Notes under the pieces: generated by a model | What the model was told of the DNA's origin: nothing | Databases searched by the model: none | The model's input: the letters and a program-made list of their open reading frames with translations, nothing else | Shown here: one piece after another, positions 36,823-45,999 of the stretch | How positions within the stretch are numbered: the first letter of the stretch is position 1 | Layout: each line of letters opens with the position of its first letter | From: Fuerstiella sp. | Lineage (GTDB): Bacteria; Planctomycetota; Planctomycetia; Planctomycetales; Planctomycetaceae | Direction: 5' to 3' | Assembly (NCBI GenBank): GCA_022843805.1 | Contig: JALHMY010000013.1 | Coordinates: forward strand, 1 to 64,000 | DNA length: 64,000 nt | Made by a program: the position numbers and the translations under genes

Positions 36823-37962
36823 TCACTTTCTCGCTGGGCGTCGGAGGAAACGCGGCAGCAGGAAAACGAGCAACAAAAACAAAATTCCGTTTGTAATCCA
36901 AAAGACAGGGCGAAACGACGTGGTCGTTGGTGCGGATGGCGCTTGTTTTAATGCATTCTCGACGAGTGCAACCGTTTCATCCGGAACGCCCGGAAGCTGC
37001 ACAACGACATCCTGCTGACCACGGGAATCCAGGATTGCGTGGGACCCTTTTGGCACATCCAATGCCGCCAGGGTAAACTTCTCTGGCGGGATTTCCTCGT
37101 TCAGCGAATACCAGGTGAGAATAAACGAATACGACGCATCGGCATCCAATTCCGGCGCCTTTTGCCCCTCTGGAAAAGACTCTATGTGAATCGCCTTAGG
37201 GATCCTCACATTTGCCACTTCATTCCATTCGATGACAGTGCGAGCATGAGGTGATGCCCATTCGATCATACTGGGATTCGATGGATCCCTGCGCCCCAGC
37301 CTGTCTTCACTCATGACTAAGTCGCCATGCTCGCGATGAATATGATAGGCCCTTTCAGCGACCTCGTTCGACCCGACAACATCCGTCCTCCATCGCAGGA
37401 ACGTGAAGTCCGCGTTCCGCTCCAGGGTTACTCGATTCTCCGAATCAGCCTTACGCAAGCCATTCAATATAGTCTCGAAATCTCGGAAAATACTAATGTC
37501 GTGAATTCCCGAGAAAACACTGGCTCGAGGGTCAAACAACATTCGAGAATCCGTTGGTCCCCTGACGTTAATCTGCGGGCCGTTCTGTTGTTGCAGGAGA
37601 GTGGTGTCTCGGGTATACACAGAAGTGCCCTTCAGCCAGAAGGGCAGCAAATGCTTTCTGTGACGCGTTTTCTGGTCCTCCCGCAAAATCGTATTGCCAA
37701 AATCTACCCGATCCACGTTGATGTAGTAGCAGCCGCGATCAAAGTCGCATGTAACCTGCATGGAACTGTCAGCGTGGTATTTCTGATCTTCAATAAGCCG
37801 CCATGCTGCACAATCGACTCGGCAATCAAACGTCCGGATAGCTCCCATTGAGGACTCAATTGCGTTCAGCTCACGAGCAACCGAGTCATCGGCCACCAAG
37901 GCAGATGGCGGTCCCATGAGGCAACACAGAACTCCAGCATACAGAAATGAATCAAATTTCAT
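36823..37962 (-). CDS. Secreted protein with C-terminal membrane anchor, unknown function
   Basis: This 379-residue protein has an N-terminal signal peptide (residues 1-24, ALVA|DD), a long extracytoplasmic region with five or more cysteines near the N-terminus, and a C-terminal helix (FWITNGILFLLLVFLLP) followed by basic residues (RFLRRPARK), which fits a sorting or stop-transfer anchor. I do not recognise a domain. The overall pattern (outer-membrane lipoprotein carrier-like beta segments such as FTFLRWRTDVV and YSFILTWYSLNEEIPPEKF) is common in planctomycete secreted proteins. It lies in a repeat-rich island without operon partners. Confidence 0.7.
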   Translation of the reverse strand: MKFDSFLYAGVLCCLMGPPSALVADDSVARELNAIESSMGAIRTFDCRVDCAAWRLIEDQKYHADSSMQVTCDFDRGCYYINVDRVDFGNTILREDQKTRHRKHLLPFWLKGTSVYTRDTTLLQQQNGPQINVRGPTDSRMLFDPRASVFSGIHDISIFRDFETILNGLRKADSENRVTLERNADFTFLRWRTDVVGSNEVAERAYHIHREHGDLVMSEDRLGRRDPSNPSMIEWASPHARTVIEWNEVANVRIPKAIHIESFPEGQKAPELDADASYSFILTWYSLNEEIPPEKFTLAALDVPKGSHAILDSRGQQDVVVQLPGVPDETVALVENALKQAPSAPTTTSFRPVFWITNGILFLLLVFLLPRFLRRPARK

Positions 37963-38911
37963 GTTGTCTCCGGAAAGACCTTATCGTCTGCGGCAGAGAA
38001 AATAATACATGCCCGCAACCCAGATATCGGATGGGGAAATCCGCATCTGCTGCATGTCGGTTTCAGGCCGCGAACGATCCAGGGCTCAGTAAAAAAAGTT
38101 GTCTGCTTCCCGCGTCTGCTTCTTGCGGTGTTTCCTTAGAGAAGGTCAACTCTCCTGAATGTACTTCTGCGTTTCCTTCCTTGCAGTTTCTGTTCGCGAA
38201 GCAAATTGGTAAGTAACGGCACGAGTCTTTCGCGAACGGGTTGCAGATATCGCGTCAGGGTGTTAGGGTGTAATGGCGTCAGGGCGTCAGGGCGTCAGGG
38301 CGTCAGGGCGTCAGGGCGTCAGGGCGTCAGGGCGTCAGGGCTATTCTGATTGCCTCGAAGAGAATGTCAATTGGATTTTCAGATATTCATGCGGTTTCTG
38401 TTCTGATTTTCTTGCACGGGCAAAGTGCCTGTGGCAATTCAGGATAGGTACAGCATATGTGTTTTCTGCCGCAATGGCCGGAGCGGGTGTATTCGTATTT
38501 TGTTGCGGGCGCGGCTCGTCGAATTCCCGGCAACCTCAGAATCCGGCCGCTCCGCCCGCCCGCTCAAACGGAAGTACAACGCTCGCCATCTCGCCATTCC
38601 TGCGAAACTCGCTGTGACAGTTCAAGAGCGATGGATGTGGTTGCAGGCAAACCGACAGAGCAGTCTTGTGCTTCATCCGCGATATCCGCGTAATCCGCGG
38701 TTCATTTTTCACCACAGATAACACAGATGAAACGATAACACAGATGTAACGCAGGGATTTCTCATGTGGGACGCGGGCGCACTTCCATTGGCCCTGAGTC
38801 GTGGTTAACCACTTCCGGAAGAAGGATTGGAAGCAGTCGTTGATGGCGGAATGACTGCGATTTGTCCCCTCCCGGCGCTGTGTCGGAAGAACCAGAGATT
38901 GAAAACTACAG
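37963..38911. other. Intergenic region with minisatellite and decayed sequence
   Basis: About 950 bases without a supported gene. They include the 9-bp minisatellite at 38275-38341 and a stretch at 38675-38755 of simple direct repeats (ATCCGCG-type and AACACAGATG twice, at about 38719 and 38738). Several short open frames here have no Shine-Dalgarno or domain and run through the repeats. Confidence 0.6.
38275..38341. repeat. 9-bp minisatellite (GGCGTCAGG)
   Basis: About 7.4 perfect head-to-tail copies of GGCGTCAGG, preceded by two degenerate copies (GCGTCAGGGTGTTAGGGTG). As an exact short tandem repeat it is probably variable in copy number. Confidence 0.95.
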
Positions 38912-39122
38912 GCGTATTAAAACCTCCCCTCCCGCGCAGCGAAGCGAAGTGGGAGGGGTCGGCCGAAGGCCGGGGGAGGGCCCGCCGCGGATTGCACTCA
39001 GCGCCGTCCCAATAACACCTGGGTCCCGCCGTTCCCCAGCCCCCTCCCGATCTTGCTGACGCTCGATCGACCTCCTCCAGCTTTGCTGGGAGAGGAGAAT
39101 TTCCCCATCCCCCTCCCGATGT
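38912..39122. repeat. Type 1 GC-rich hairpin repeat, third locus
   Basis: One unit with the same start (ATTAAAACCTCCCCTCCC) as the copy near 34977, CGGCC-GAA-GGCCG, the TTGCACTCAGCGCCGTCCCA block and the hairpin CCTCCTCCAGC-TTT-GCTGGGAGAGG (39071-39095). It is followed by 100 bases of unassigned sequence up to the SDR stop codon. Confidence 0.88.
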
Positions 39123-39223
39123 TGCTGTCGCTCGCGGTGATGGTGTGCATCGGGGTTCCCAGTGCCCCTGGAATTTGCAGCGCTGATTCAGAACCCCGGA
39201 AGGACAAACGGCCCTTTTTTTAT

Positions 39224-40030
39224 TCAGTCGTAAGCCGTCCATGGATCTGCTCGGACTCGTTCGTCCACAGCCTCCGCGTCCTGCCCGATGACAACTCGCC
39301 ATTCGCCATTGCTGACAGCGTTCAGGATCGCTTCCGCTGCCTGGATAGCGGACACTGGCTGATAGTCAGCGAACAGTGAGTTGAGTGCACGGCGCCATGA
39401 CCGGGGTGGAGCCGGCATGCCGGTGCGAACGTGCCCAGGCATGACCAGGACAGCAGAGACATGGGGAGCATGCTTGCGGAGATCGATAAGAAGGGATTCC
39501 GTAAAACCACGGACCGCGAACTTTGCCGATGAATAGGCGGTATGCGGCGACCCTGCTCCAAGGCTGGCCCATAGTCCGCTTACCGAGGACGTGTTGACAA
39601 TGACTGCCTGATCAGCAGCAATGAGCATTGGCAGAAATGCTCGAGTGCAGTTGTACGTGCCGAACCACGAGACAGCGAACGTCCGCTCCCATTCGTCGCG
39701 CTGCCCGGTAACGAACGAACCACCACCCACCACGCCAGCGTTGTTGAACAGCAGATGAACGGCATCGCTCTCGTGGTCTCTGGCGACCTCCCTGGCGAGT
39801 TGCTCCACAGCTTTCTCGTCGGACACATCATGCAAATGCGTGGTCACCCGGACGGCAGGATTACTGGATCGCGCACGCCGGGCTGCCGCCTGCAGACCTT
39901 TGTCATCAATGTCGCAGACTGCCACATGCGTGCCTCGTCGCACGAGCTGCAGCAGGATCTCCCGGCCGATACCCGACGCGCCGCCAGTCAACACTGCGAT
40001 ACGGTTACTGAACGTTGCGAACGCAGTCAT
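39224..40030 (-). CDS. Short-chain dehydrogenase/reductase
   Basis: This 268-residue NAD(P)-dependent SDR oxidoreductase has a Rossmann nucleotide site TGGASGIG (residues 15-22), NNAG (96-99), a catalytic Ser in VNTSSVSG and YSSAK with Tyr166 and Lys170. Asp at the end of the second strand (AVCDIDDKG) favours NAD over NADP. The C-terminal part after PGHVRTGM is a variable substrate region. It stands alone, reading toward the repeat island. The substrate cannot be predicted. Confidence 0.9.
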   Translation of the reverse strand: MTAFATFSNRIAVLTGGASGIGREILLQLVRRGTHVAVCDIDDKGLQAAARRARSSNPAVRVTTHLHDVSDEKAVEQLAREVARDHESDAVHLLFNNAGVVGGGSFVTGQRDEWERTFAVSWFGTYNCTRAFLPMLIAADQAVIVNTSSVSGLWASLGAGSPHTAYSSAKFAVRGFTESLLIDLRKHAPHVSAVLVMPGHVRTGMPAPPRSWRRALNSLFADYQPVSAIQAAEAILNAVSNGEWRVVIGQDAEAVDERVRADPWTAYD

Positions 40031-40248
40031 TTCAGCGGTGTTCCCTCTTCCGGAAAGATAAAACCGTTTTCACTGAATTAGTGGTCAACTCCACATGAAT
40101 TTTTTCCGCGGACAAATTATTGTAGATCGATTGTTCACCGCTGCGGTACTGAGAAATTGATGACAATGGTTTGGCCTGAGACGAGTGGCGGTGGCACACC
40201 TGGCGGAGCCGTTCACGTTCTGTTCAAAATTTGGGGTGGCTGACTGAT

Positions 40249-41658
40249 ATGACTGACTCGGCATTATCGCATTTGAATCGTCGTCACTGGCTTGCACAAA
40301 CCTCGGCCGCGGGCCTTGCACTGATGGCACAGGGCAGAGTTGCTTCGGCGAGCTTCACGACGCCCGAACCGGCGGTCGGAGTCATCGATCTGGAATCCCG
40401 GAGAGAACTCTTTGTTGATCGATTCCTGATTGATCAGCTGCAGAATGTCGGGCTGAAGCTGCATGAACCGCGTCTGGCTCCTGCGATGACTGAGCCCGCG
40501 AACAATATGGAATACGGGACGATCATTAAAGACGGCGATTTGTTCCGGTTGTACACACGAGACGGCCGGGGTGCGAAGTTCGATGGTGACAAGCCGGAAG
40601 TGACTCGCTATTGCGAAAGTCGGGATGGAATTCACTGGACAAAGCCAAATCTTGGTTTAATCGAAATCGACGGAAGTCGGGATAACAATGTCATCCTGCA
40701 TGAGTCGCCGTTTTGCCACAATTTCTGTCCGATGCTGGATCTTCGGCCGGATGTTCCTGCTGATCAGCGGTTCAAAGCACTGGCAGGGACCGTCAAGTCC
40801 ATGCTGTATGCTTTCGTTTCACCGGATGGGATTCACTGGACGAAACTGAGCAATGAGCCAGTCATTCGCTACACGAAGGAATACGCATTCGATTCGCAGA
40901 ATGTGTCGTTCTGGTCGACCAGCGAAAACTGCTACGTCTGTTACTTCCGCCATTTTCTGGAAGGGAAGCTCCGCTCTGTCTGTCGCACAACGTCGTCTGA
41001 CTTTCTGACGTGGACAGAACCAGTGCCACTGAAACCGAATTTTCCGGGCGAGCATATTTATACGACGCTGACACACCCGTACTTTCGAGCACCTCATATT
41101 TATGTTGCGACTCCCACTCGTTTTCATCCTGAACGCGGCGAGAGTACCGACATCCTGTTTATGACAGCGAGGGGTGACGGGCCTTATGATCGAACATTTC
41201 GGGAAGCGTTTATTCGTCCGGGGCTTGATCCTGACCGATGGGGTAATCGATCGAACTATGCGGCACTGAATATTGTGCCGACCAGTGTGGAGGAAATGTC
41301 GATCTATCTGACCCCTTTCCGACGATTTGTTATGCGAACCGATGGGTTTGCTTCACTGCATGCGGGGGCGGATGCCGGTGAAATGATTTCTCATCCGCTG
41401 AGATTTTCCGGTCATCGCCTTGTGGTCAATTATTCCACAAGTGCCGGAGGAGTCCTGCGAGTGGAACTGCAGGACAGCAACGGGCAGTCGCTTCCAGGAT
41501 TCTCGCTGACTGACTGCATGCCATTAACGGGTGATAAAATCGAACAGACCGTTCGCTGGAAAAGCGGTGAGGATTTGTCGACTGTAACGGGGAAGACGGT
41601 TCGAATGCGAATCGCAATGCAGGAAGCAGATCTCTTCGCATTTCAGTTTCCTGCCTGA
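40249..41658 (+). CDS. Secreted beta-propeller glycoside-hydrolase-like protein
   Basis: This 469-residue protein starts at the ATG at 40249 with a Tat-like signal (NRRHWLAQTSAAGLALMAQG). It has repeated short motifs of five-bladed propeller enzymes: SRDGIHWTKPNLGL, SPDGIHWTKLSNEPV and TSSDFLTWTEPVPL. These occur in GH32/GH43/sialidase-like proteins. The C-terminus is a beta-sandwich-like segment (GGVLRVELQD...LPGFSLTDCMPL). Catalytic acids cannot be assigned without alignment. It is 23 bases upstream of the Gfo/Idh/MocA gene and points to a carbohydrate target. Confidence 0.72.
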   Translation: MTDSALSHLNRRHWLAQTSAAGLALMAQGRVASASFTTPEPAVGVIDLESRRELFVDRFLIDQLQNVGLKLHEPRLAPAMTEPANNMEYGTIIKDGDLFRLYTRDGRGAKFDGDKPEVTRYCESRDGIHWTKPNLGLIEIDGSRDNNVILHESPFCHNFCPMLDLRPDVPADQRFKALAGTVKSMLYAFVSPDGIHWTKLSNEPVIRYTKEYAFDSQNVSFWSTSENCYVCYFRHFLEGKLRSVCRTTSSDFLTWTEPVPLKPNFPGEHIYTTLTHPYFRAPHIYVATPTRFHPERGESTDILFMTARGDGPYDRTFREAFIRPGLDPDRWGNRSNYAALNIVPTSVEEMSIYLTPFRRFVMRTDGFASLHAGADAGEMISHPLRFSGHRLVVNYSTSAGGVLRVELQDSNGQSLPGFSLTDCMPLTGDKIEQTVRWKSGEDLSTVTGKTVRMRIAMQEADLFAFQFPA

Positions 41659-41681
41659 CTCGATGAGGAAAGAGGTGACCT

Positions 41682-43055
41682 GTGAATACCGAATCGAACA
41701 CGGCTGTATCGAAGACCATCGAATCGAAGAAAGCCGAAACCGGACGACGCGAATTTCTAATCAGGTCGGCCCATTCGGCCACCGTGCTGGCTGCTGCATC
41801 TCTGGGCTCGGTGCATGTGTCCGGCGCAGAACAGCCGTCGACTTTGCGGCTGGGGATCATTGGCTGTGGCAGCATCATGACGCATCATGTCCGGGGTCTG
41901 GTGAGCCGCGGAGAGAATGTACAGTTCAGCTGGCTGTGTGATGTGGATCCCGCACAAATGGAGCGGATGTCAGCGCTGATTACATCGGGATTTCAGACTC
42001 AGGCACCTCGTCGCACATCACGTTATGAAGATGTACTGGAAGACGACGGTGTTCATGCCTGCATCATTGCAACTCCTCACCACTGGCATGCTCCCATGGC
42101 TCTGGCCGCGATGCATGCTGGAAAGGACATCTATCTTGAGAAGCCCATTTCGCATGTTTATGCAGAAGGTCCGCTGATCATCGCGGCGGCAAAGAAGTAC
42201 GGGCGAGTTGTTCAGCAGGGCAGTCAGATGCGAAGCAGTCCGGTCACTGCCAAAGCACGCAAACTGCTTGATGATGGAATTATTGGCGAAGTGAAGATCG
42301 CCCGCGCCTGGACAGCGGAGACTCGCACGGTTGAAAAGCCGTTGCCGGACAGCGAGCCGCCTGCCGGGGTCGACTATGATCGCTGGCTGGGTCCCGCTCC
42401 CAAACGTCCGTTCAATCCCCATCGATTTCATCAGACGTGGCGAATGTTCCGCGATTATGGAAATGGCGAAATTGGTGATGACGGAATTCATGATCTGGAT
42501 ATGGCTGCGTGGGGTCTGGGAGTCGACGCACTGCCAAAACAGATCACGGCCCGAGGCGGACGGATGATGCTGGATGGTCATGCAAGTGATTATCCGGACA
42601 ACATGAATGTCACATGGGAATATGGTGATGGGCGTCTGCTGATCTACGAAAATTATCCGTTCACGGCTTACGGACTGCATGGTTTCGACAATGGAAACGT
42701 GTTCTACGGGACAAAGGGATATATGATCTTCAGCCGACGAGGAGCCTTCAGTGTCTTCACCGGCCCAAAGAATACTCCAGGGCCGACGGAGGGGAAGGAA
42801 CTGCGGGGGCAGACCGGATATCCCGAGCATATGACCAATTTTCTGCAGGCCATCCGCACCCGATCAGAGACTCGTGCGTCGCCCGAAGTTGCACATCGCA
42901 GCTGTGCTCTCGTGCATCTCGGTGAAATCGCCATGCTGACTCGCGGACGTCTGGATTTTGATCCGCAGGCCGAGCTGTTCAGAGACTGCAAAGAGGCCAA
43001 TGACCTGCTGACGAAAGCCTATCGCGAGCCCTATGGTCTGCCGAAGGACGTCTGA
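41682..43055 (+). CDS. Gfo/Idh/MocA-family secreted oxidoreductase
   Basis: This 457-residue NAD(P)-dependent sugar oxidoreductase family protein starts at a GTG preceded by AGAGGTG. It carries a Tat signal (TGRREFLIRSAHSATVLAAASLG), so it probably acts outside the cytoplasm with a tightly bound cofactor, as is frequent in planctomycetes. The Rossmann fold begins LRLGIIGCGSIMTHHV (about residue 55), with the conserved EKPISHV loop (about 155) and the C-terminal domain GNGEIGDDGIHDLDMAAWGLG (partial motif). It lies between the propeller protein and the TIM-barrel gene, and the three form a likely operon. Confidence 0.9.
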   Translation: MNTESNTAVSKTIESKKAETGRREFLIRSAHSATVLAAASLGSVHVSGAEQPSTLRLGIIGCGSIMTHHVRGLVSRGENVQFSWLCDVDPAQMERMSALITSGFQTQAPRRTSRYEDVLEDDGVHACIIATPHHWHAPMALAAMHAGKDIYLEKPISHVYAEGPLIIAAAKKYGRVVQQGSQMRSSPVTAKARKLLDDGIIGEVKIARAWTAETRTVEKPLPDSEPPAGVDYDRWLGPAPKRPFNPHRFHQTWRMFRDYGNGEIGDDGIHDLDMAAWGLGVDALPKQITARGGRMMLDGHASDYPDNMNVTWEYGDGRLLIYENYPFTAYGLHGFDNGNVFYGTKGYMIFSRRGAFSVFTGPKNTPGPTEGKELRGQTGYPEHMTNFLQAIRTRSETRASPEVAHRSCALVHLGEIAMLTRGRLDFDPQAELFRDCKEANDLLTKAYREPYGLPKDV

Positions 43056-43100
43056 TCCGATGCGATGCTTAACCAACATCACTAACATCAGGGAGTTCGT

Positions 43101-43931
43101 GTGAAACTGTCTTTGTCTGTTCGAATTGTGGAAGCTCCGTGCAAAACGCGGCTGCAGGTACCTTTTGAAGACGTGGTTCGAATCGCTCATGAAACGGGCT
43201 ATTCGGCGATTTGTATGCGAGCCAGTGCCGGGGGTGTGGGAACTCCGCTGAGTCGGCTGCGGGAGATGCGGCAGTGTGTTCAGAATTACGGACTGACGGT
43301 CTCCATGGTGACAGCCGACTTTCATGTGCCGCTGAATGACGAAGACGGTCCGGGCAGTCTGCGAAACATTGAACCCAGTCTGGACGTTGCAGAGGCGCTC
43401 GGATGCGACCTGATTCGTATTTGCATGAAGAAGCCGGCCGATATTGCCTGGGCGAAGACGGCGGCAGCCAAAGCCGCAGAACGTGGCATACGGCTGGCTC
43501 ACCAGTGCCACACGTCATCATTGTTTGAAGAGGTGGATGGCATTCTGGAAGTGCTGAAAGCGATTGGCAGTGCAAACTTTGGCATTATCTGTGAACCTGC
43601 AAATCTCCTTTTATGCGGACAGACGTCTGGTCTGGAAACTGTGAGGAAGCTGCAGCCGTATCTGATGAATGTTTATGTGCAGAATCACCGTTTGAATCCA
43701 AATGGTACCGATGAACTGCCCACGTTTTGTCGGGGAATGGTGAGATTTGACCATCTGGATCCGTGGACTCCGGGTGGCGTGAACTTCGATCAGTTCTGTT
43801 CGGCTTTGCAGGCGATCGACTACACAGGAACTCTGACGATCCATCAGGCGCAGGGGATCACAACGTCCGAGGCTGCTCGGGCTTTTGCAGATCAGTGTTC
43901 GCGATATTTTCGCCGCTGGTGTCTGGCATAA
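43101..43931 (+). CDS. Sugar phosphate isomerase/epimerase (xylose-isomerase-like TIM barrel)
   Basis: This 276-residue protein of the AP-endonuclease-2/xylose-isomerase TIM-barrel superfamily starts at a GTG preceded by AGGGAG. It has the typical motif set: VRIAHETGYSAICMRAS, DLIRICMKKPADIAW, LAHQCHTSSLFEEVDGI, FGIICEPANLLLCG and YVQNHRLNPNG. It has no signal peptide. It follows the Gfo/Idh/MocA gene by 45 bases. Its 3' end overlaps the 3' end of the convergent MFS gene by 74 bases. A role in sugar catabolism with the neighbours is likely, but the substrate is unknown. Confidence 0.87.
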   Translation: MKLSLSVRIVEAPCKTRLQVPFEDVVRIAHETGYSAICMRASAGGVGTPLSRLREMRQCVQNYGLTVSMVTADFHVPLNDEDGPGSLRNIEPSLDVAEALGCDLIRICMKKPADIAWAKTAAAKAAERGIRLAHQCHTSSLFEEVDGILEVLKAIGSANFGIICEPANLLLCGQTSGLETVRKLQPYLMNVYVQNHRLNPNGTDELPTFCRGMVRFDHLDPWTPGGVNFDQFCSALQAIDYTGTLTIHQAQGITTSEAARAFADQCSRYFRRWCLA

Positions 43932-45195
43932 AAAAGATGACGATCATACCGGCCACGTAGATCAGGCTCGTCAGCCTTCCGATCATTGCATAGTTGCCTT
44001 CAAACAGACTGTGCATTTCGCTGGCGAAGATTACTCCAGCGGCCGTAACAATGCGTCCCCAGTTGAAGCTGATTCCGGCACCAGTCGAGCGGACTCGGGT
44101 TGGAAACAGTTCCGGCAGGCAGAGCGGCAGCCATCCAAAAAAGAATCCGCTGCACAGTCCCAGTACAGCAAACCAGAAAACGAACCACCATCTCTGGCCA
44201 TCCGGTGTCAGAAAACAGAAGAGAATTTCGGCACTGATCAGGGATCCCAGGCTAAGTAAAAAATACGAGCGGCGGCGTCCCAGAAGTACGGCCAGGCCTC
44301 CTCCCAGCAGACTGCTGATTGTGCCGGGCAGTGATCGAGCCAGCGACAAATCCGCCTTCAGGCGTGGATCCCCAATCTGCTCACCGACCTGCGATGCCCA
44401 GGGCATCACCCAGTTTGAGTTACCCCAGCCTCCGAACAGCGGAATGGTTCCCAGAGCGATACCGAGCAGAGTGATTTGAAGAATGGGAGGTTTGAAGACG
44501 TCCCCAAGGCCAACAGGTTCTGCAGTGCTCTGTTTCGGACCGGAGGAATTCAGGGCCTTCCATTGAGGAGATTCGGGGACCAGCAGCCAGACAAGAGCTC
44601 CAAGTATGGCAGGGCTGGCTCCGAGCCACATCACCCAGTGCCAGTCCTGCACTGTGATCGCGCGTTCGCGGGCGATCGCTGAAAGTATCATAATACCCAG
44701 GTTGGCCGATGTTCCAATGGCACCTGCAAGAATCGGCCTGGACATGCCGGGCCAGACTTCCGAGACCAGAGCGATTCCGTTAGGCCACATTCCGCCAACG
44801 CCCATACAGCACACGAATCGTACAATCCACAGCTGCCATGGCTGCTCAACATACACAGCTGCAGCGGAGAAGACGGAATAGAACAGAATGCTGCACGCCA
44901 TTGCTCTTGCGCGGCCGTAGCGGTCTCCCACCCAGCCGAGCACATAGCCACCGAATGCCGCTCCCAGCAAAAAAGCAACTGTCAGTCGGCCATACCATGC
45001 TGCGATTGTTTGTTCACTGGCGCTGACCAGCAGGCTGCTTGCGGCTTCACGCATCGCAAGCTGAGTGATCGCCAGCTGCCAGCCGGCAAACATCCATCCC
45101 AGAAAAGCGGCCGTCAGAACCAGCCAGCTGGCGGTACGATTCAGCGCGGGAACCGGTTGATCGGGCTGATTAAGAAGGTCATTGTGTGCAGTCAC
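43858..45195 (-). CDS. MFS transporter
   Basis: This is a Major Facilitator Superfamily permease of 445 residues from a GTG start at 45195, whose GTGA overlaps the stop codon of the DJ-1/PfpI gene by 4 bases (translational coupling). An ATG at 45252 is the other in-frame choice. About 12 helices are visible, with the MFS motif GGYVLGWVGDRYGRARAMA between helices 2 and 3 and the symmetrical LGRRRSYFLL in the second half. The sugar-phosphate and general-sugar MFS classes are the closest visual match. The 3' end overlaps the TIM-barrel gene by 74 bases, an antiparallel overlap. Confidence 0.9.
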   Translation of the reverse strand: MTAHNDLLNQPDQPVPALNRTASWLVLTAAFLGWMFAGWQLAITQLAMREAASSLLVSASEQTIAAWYGRLTVAFLLGAAFGGYVLGWVGDRYGRARAMACSILFYSVFSAAAVYVEQPWQLWIVRFVCCMGVGGMWPNGIALVSEVWPGMSRPILAGAIGTSANLGIMILSAIARERAITVQDWHWVMWLGASPAILGALVWLLVPESPQWKALNSSGPKQSTAEPVGLGDVFKPPILQITLLGIALGTIPLFGGWGNSNWVMPWASQVGEQIGDPRLKADLSLARSLPGTISSLLGGGLAVLLGRRRSYFLLSLGSLISAEILFCFLTPDGQRWWFVFWFAVLGLCSGFFFGWLPLCLPELFPTRVRSTGAGISFNWGRIVTAAGVIFASEMHSLFEGNYAMIGRLTSLIYVAGMIVIFFMPDTSGENIANTDLQKPEQPRTL

Positions 45196-45761
45196 AATCG
45201 GCTCCGAAGCAGGCGGCAGAATTCCCGCATCAGAAGTCCGTTTTGCTGCCATCCTTTGGCACTGATCAGATTGTCATCCACGACGACATCTTCATTAATG
45301 TACATTCCACCAAACTGTGTAATGTCGAGCGCACATTTGGGGACGGTCGTCCCTTTTCGACCGACCAGACAGCCAGCGGCCGCGGGAATTTCGACTCCAT
45401 GGCAAAGCATGCCCACAGGTTTACCGGAGTCGAAGAAATGGCGTGTCAGATCCAGCAAATGCGGGTCGTACCGCAGATATTCAGGTGCCCGTCCACCGGA
45501 AAAGAATGCGGCGAAATAGTCGTCCGGGCGGACATCCCGAAAGGCGACCGTTGCCTGAATATGATAGGCAGGCTGTTCCCGGGTGATATCCCACGGGATG
45601 ACGCTGTCCGGGGGAACTTCATGCATCACGCCGTGATAAAGTCGAGCTTCCGGGCCGGAGACAACGACCTCAAATCCTTCTTCCTGAAGCCGAAGGATCG
45701 GATACAGAGTATCCATAACCTCGGTGCCGTCCCCGATCGGGAAAAAGATCCTGTGCATCAA
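45192..45761 (-). CDS. DJ-1/PfpI-family protein
   Basis: This 189-residue protein of the DJ-1/PfpI (class I glutamine-amidotransferase-like) family includes proteases, glyoxalases and chaperones. The nucleophile elbow is GMLCHGVEIPAAAG with Cys120; the acidic partner is in LRLQEEGFEV. The substrate-site histidine follows the Cys directly, as in the PfpI type. It has a pair of Met codons at the start and it overlaps the MFS gene by 4 bases, so the two are one unit. Confidence 0.87.
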   Translation of the reverse strand: MMHRIFFPIGDGTEVMDTLYPILRLQEEGFEVVVSGPEARLYHGVMHEVPPDSVIPWDITREQPAYHIQATVAFRDVRPDDYFAAFFSGGRAPEYLRYDPHLLDLTRHFFDSGKPVGMLCHGVEIPAAAGCLVGRKGTTVPKCALDITQFGGMYINEDVVVDDNLISAKGWQQNGLLMREFCRLLRSRL

Positions 45762-45999
45762 TGGCCTTCCTCAGACGCTGCTTGAGTGAAATGGTGCCGC
45801 ACTTGTGACTTGCCGAGAAACAGTCAGTGTCCTCATTTCCTGCGGATTTGAACAGTGAAGGGCAGTTGAATCTGAGAACGGTGCGATCAGATCGCCGTCG
45901 AATGCTCGACGAGCCGCAGCAACTGATGGATACTACTGGTTCGCCAGATTCCTGGCAGATCCTTTTTCGGTCCCGGCCCCGTTTTTATTGTGTACAGGC

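Noticed and set aside
38273-38617. 114-codon frame starting in the 9-bp minisatellite
   Set aside because: The first part is the repeat itself, the rest has no domain and there is no ribosome-binding site.
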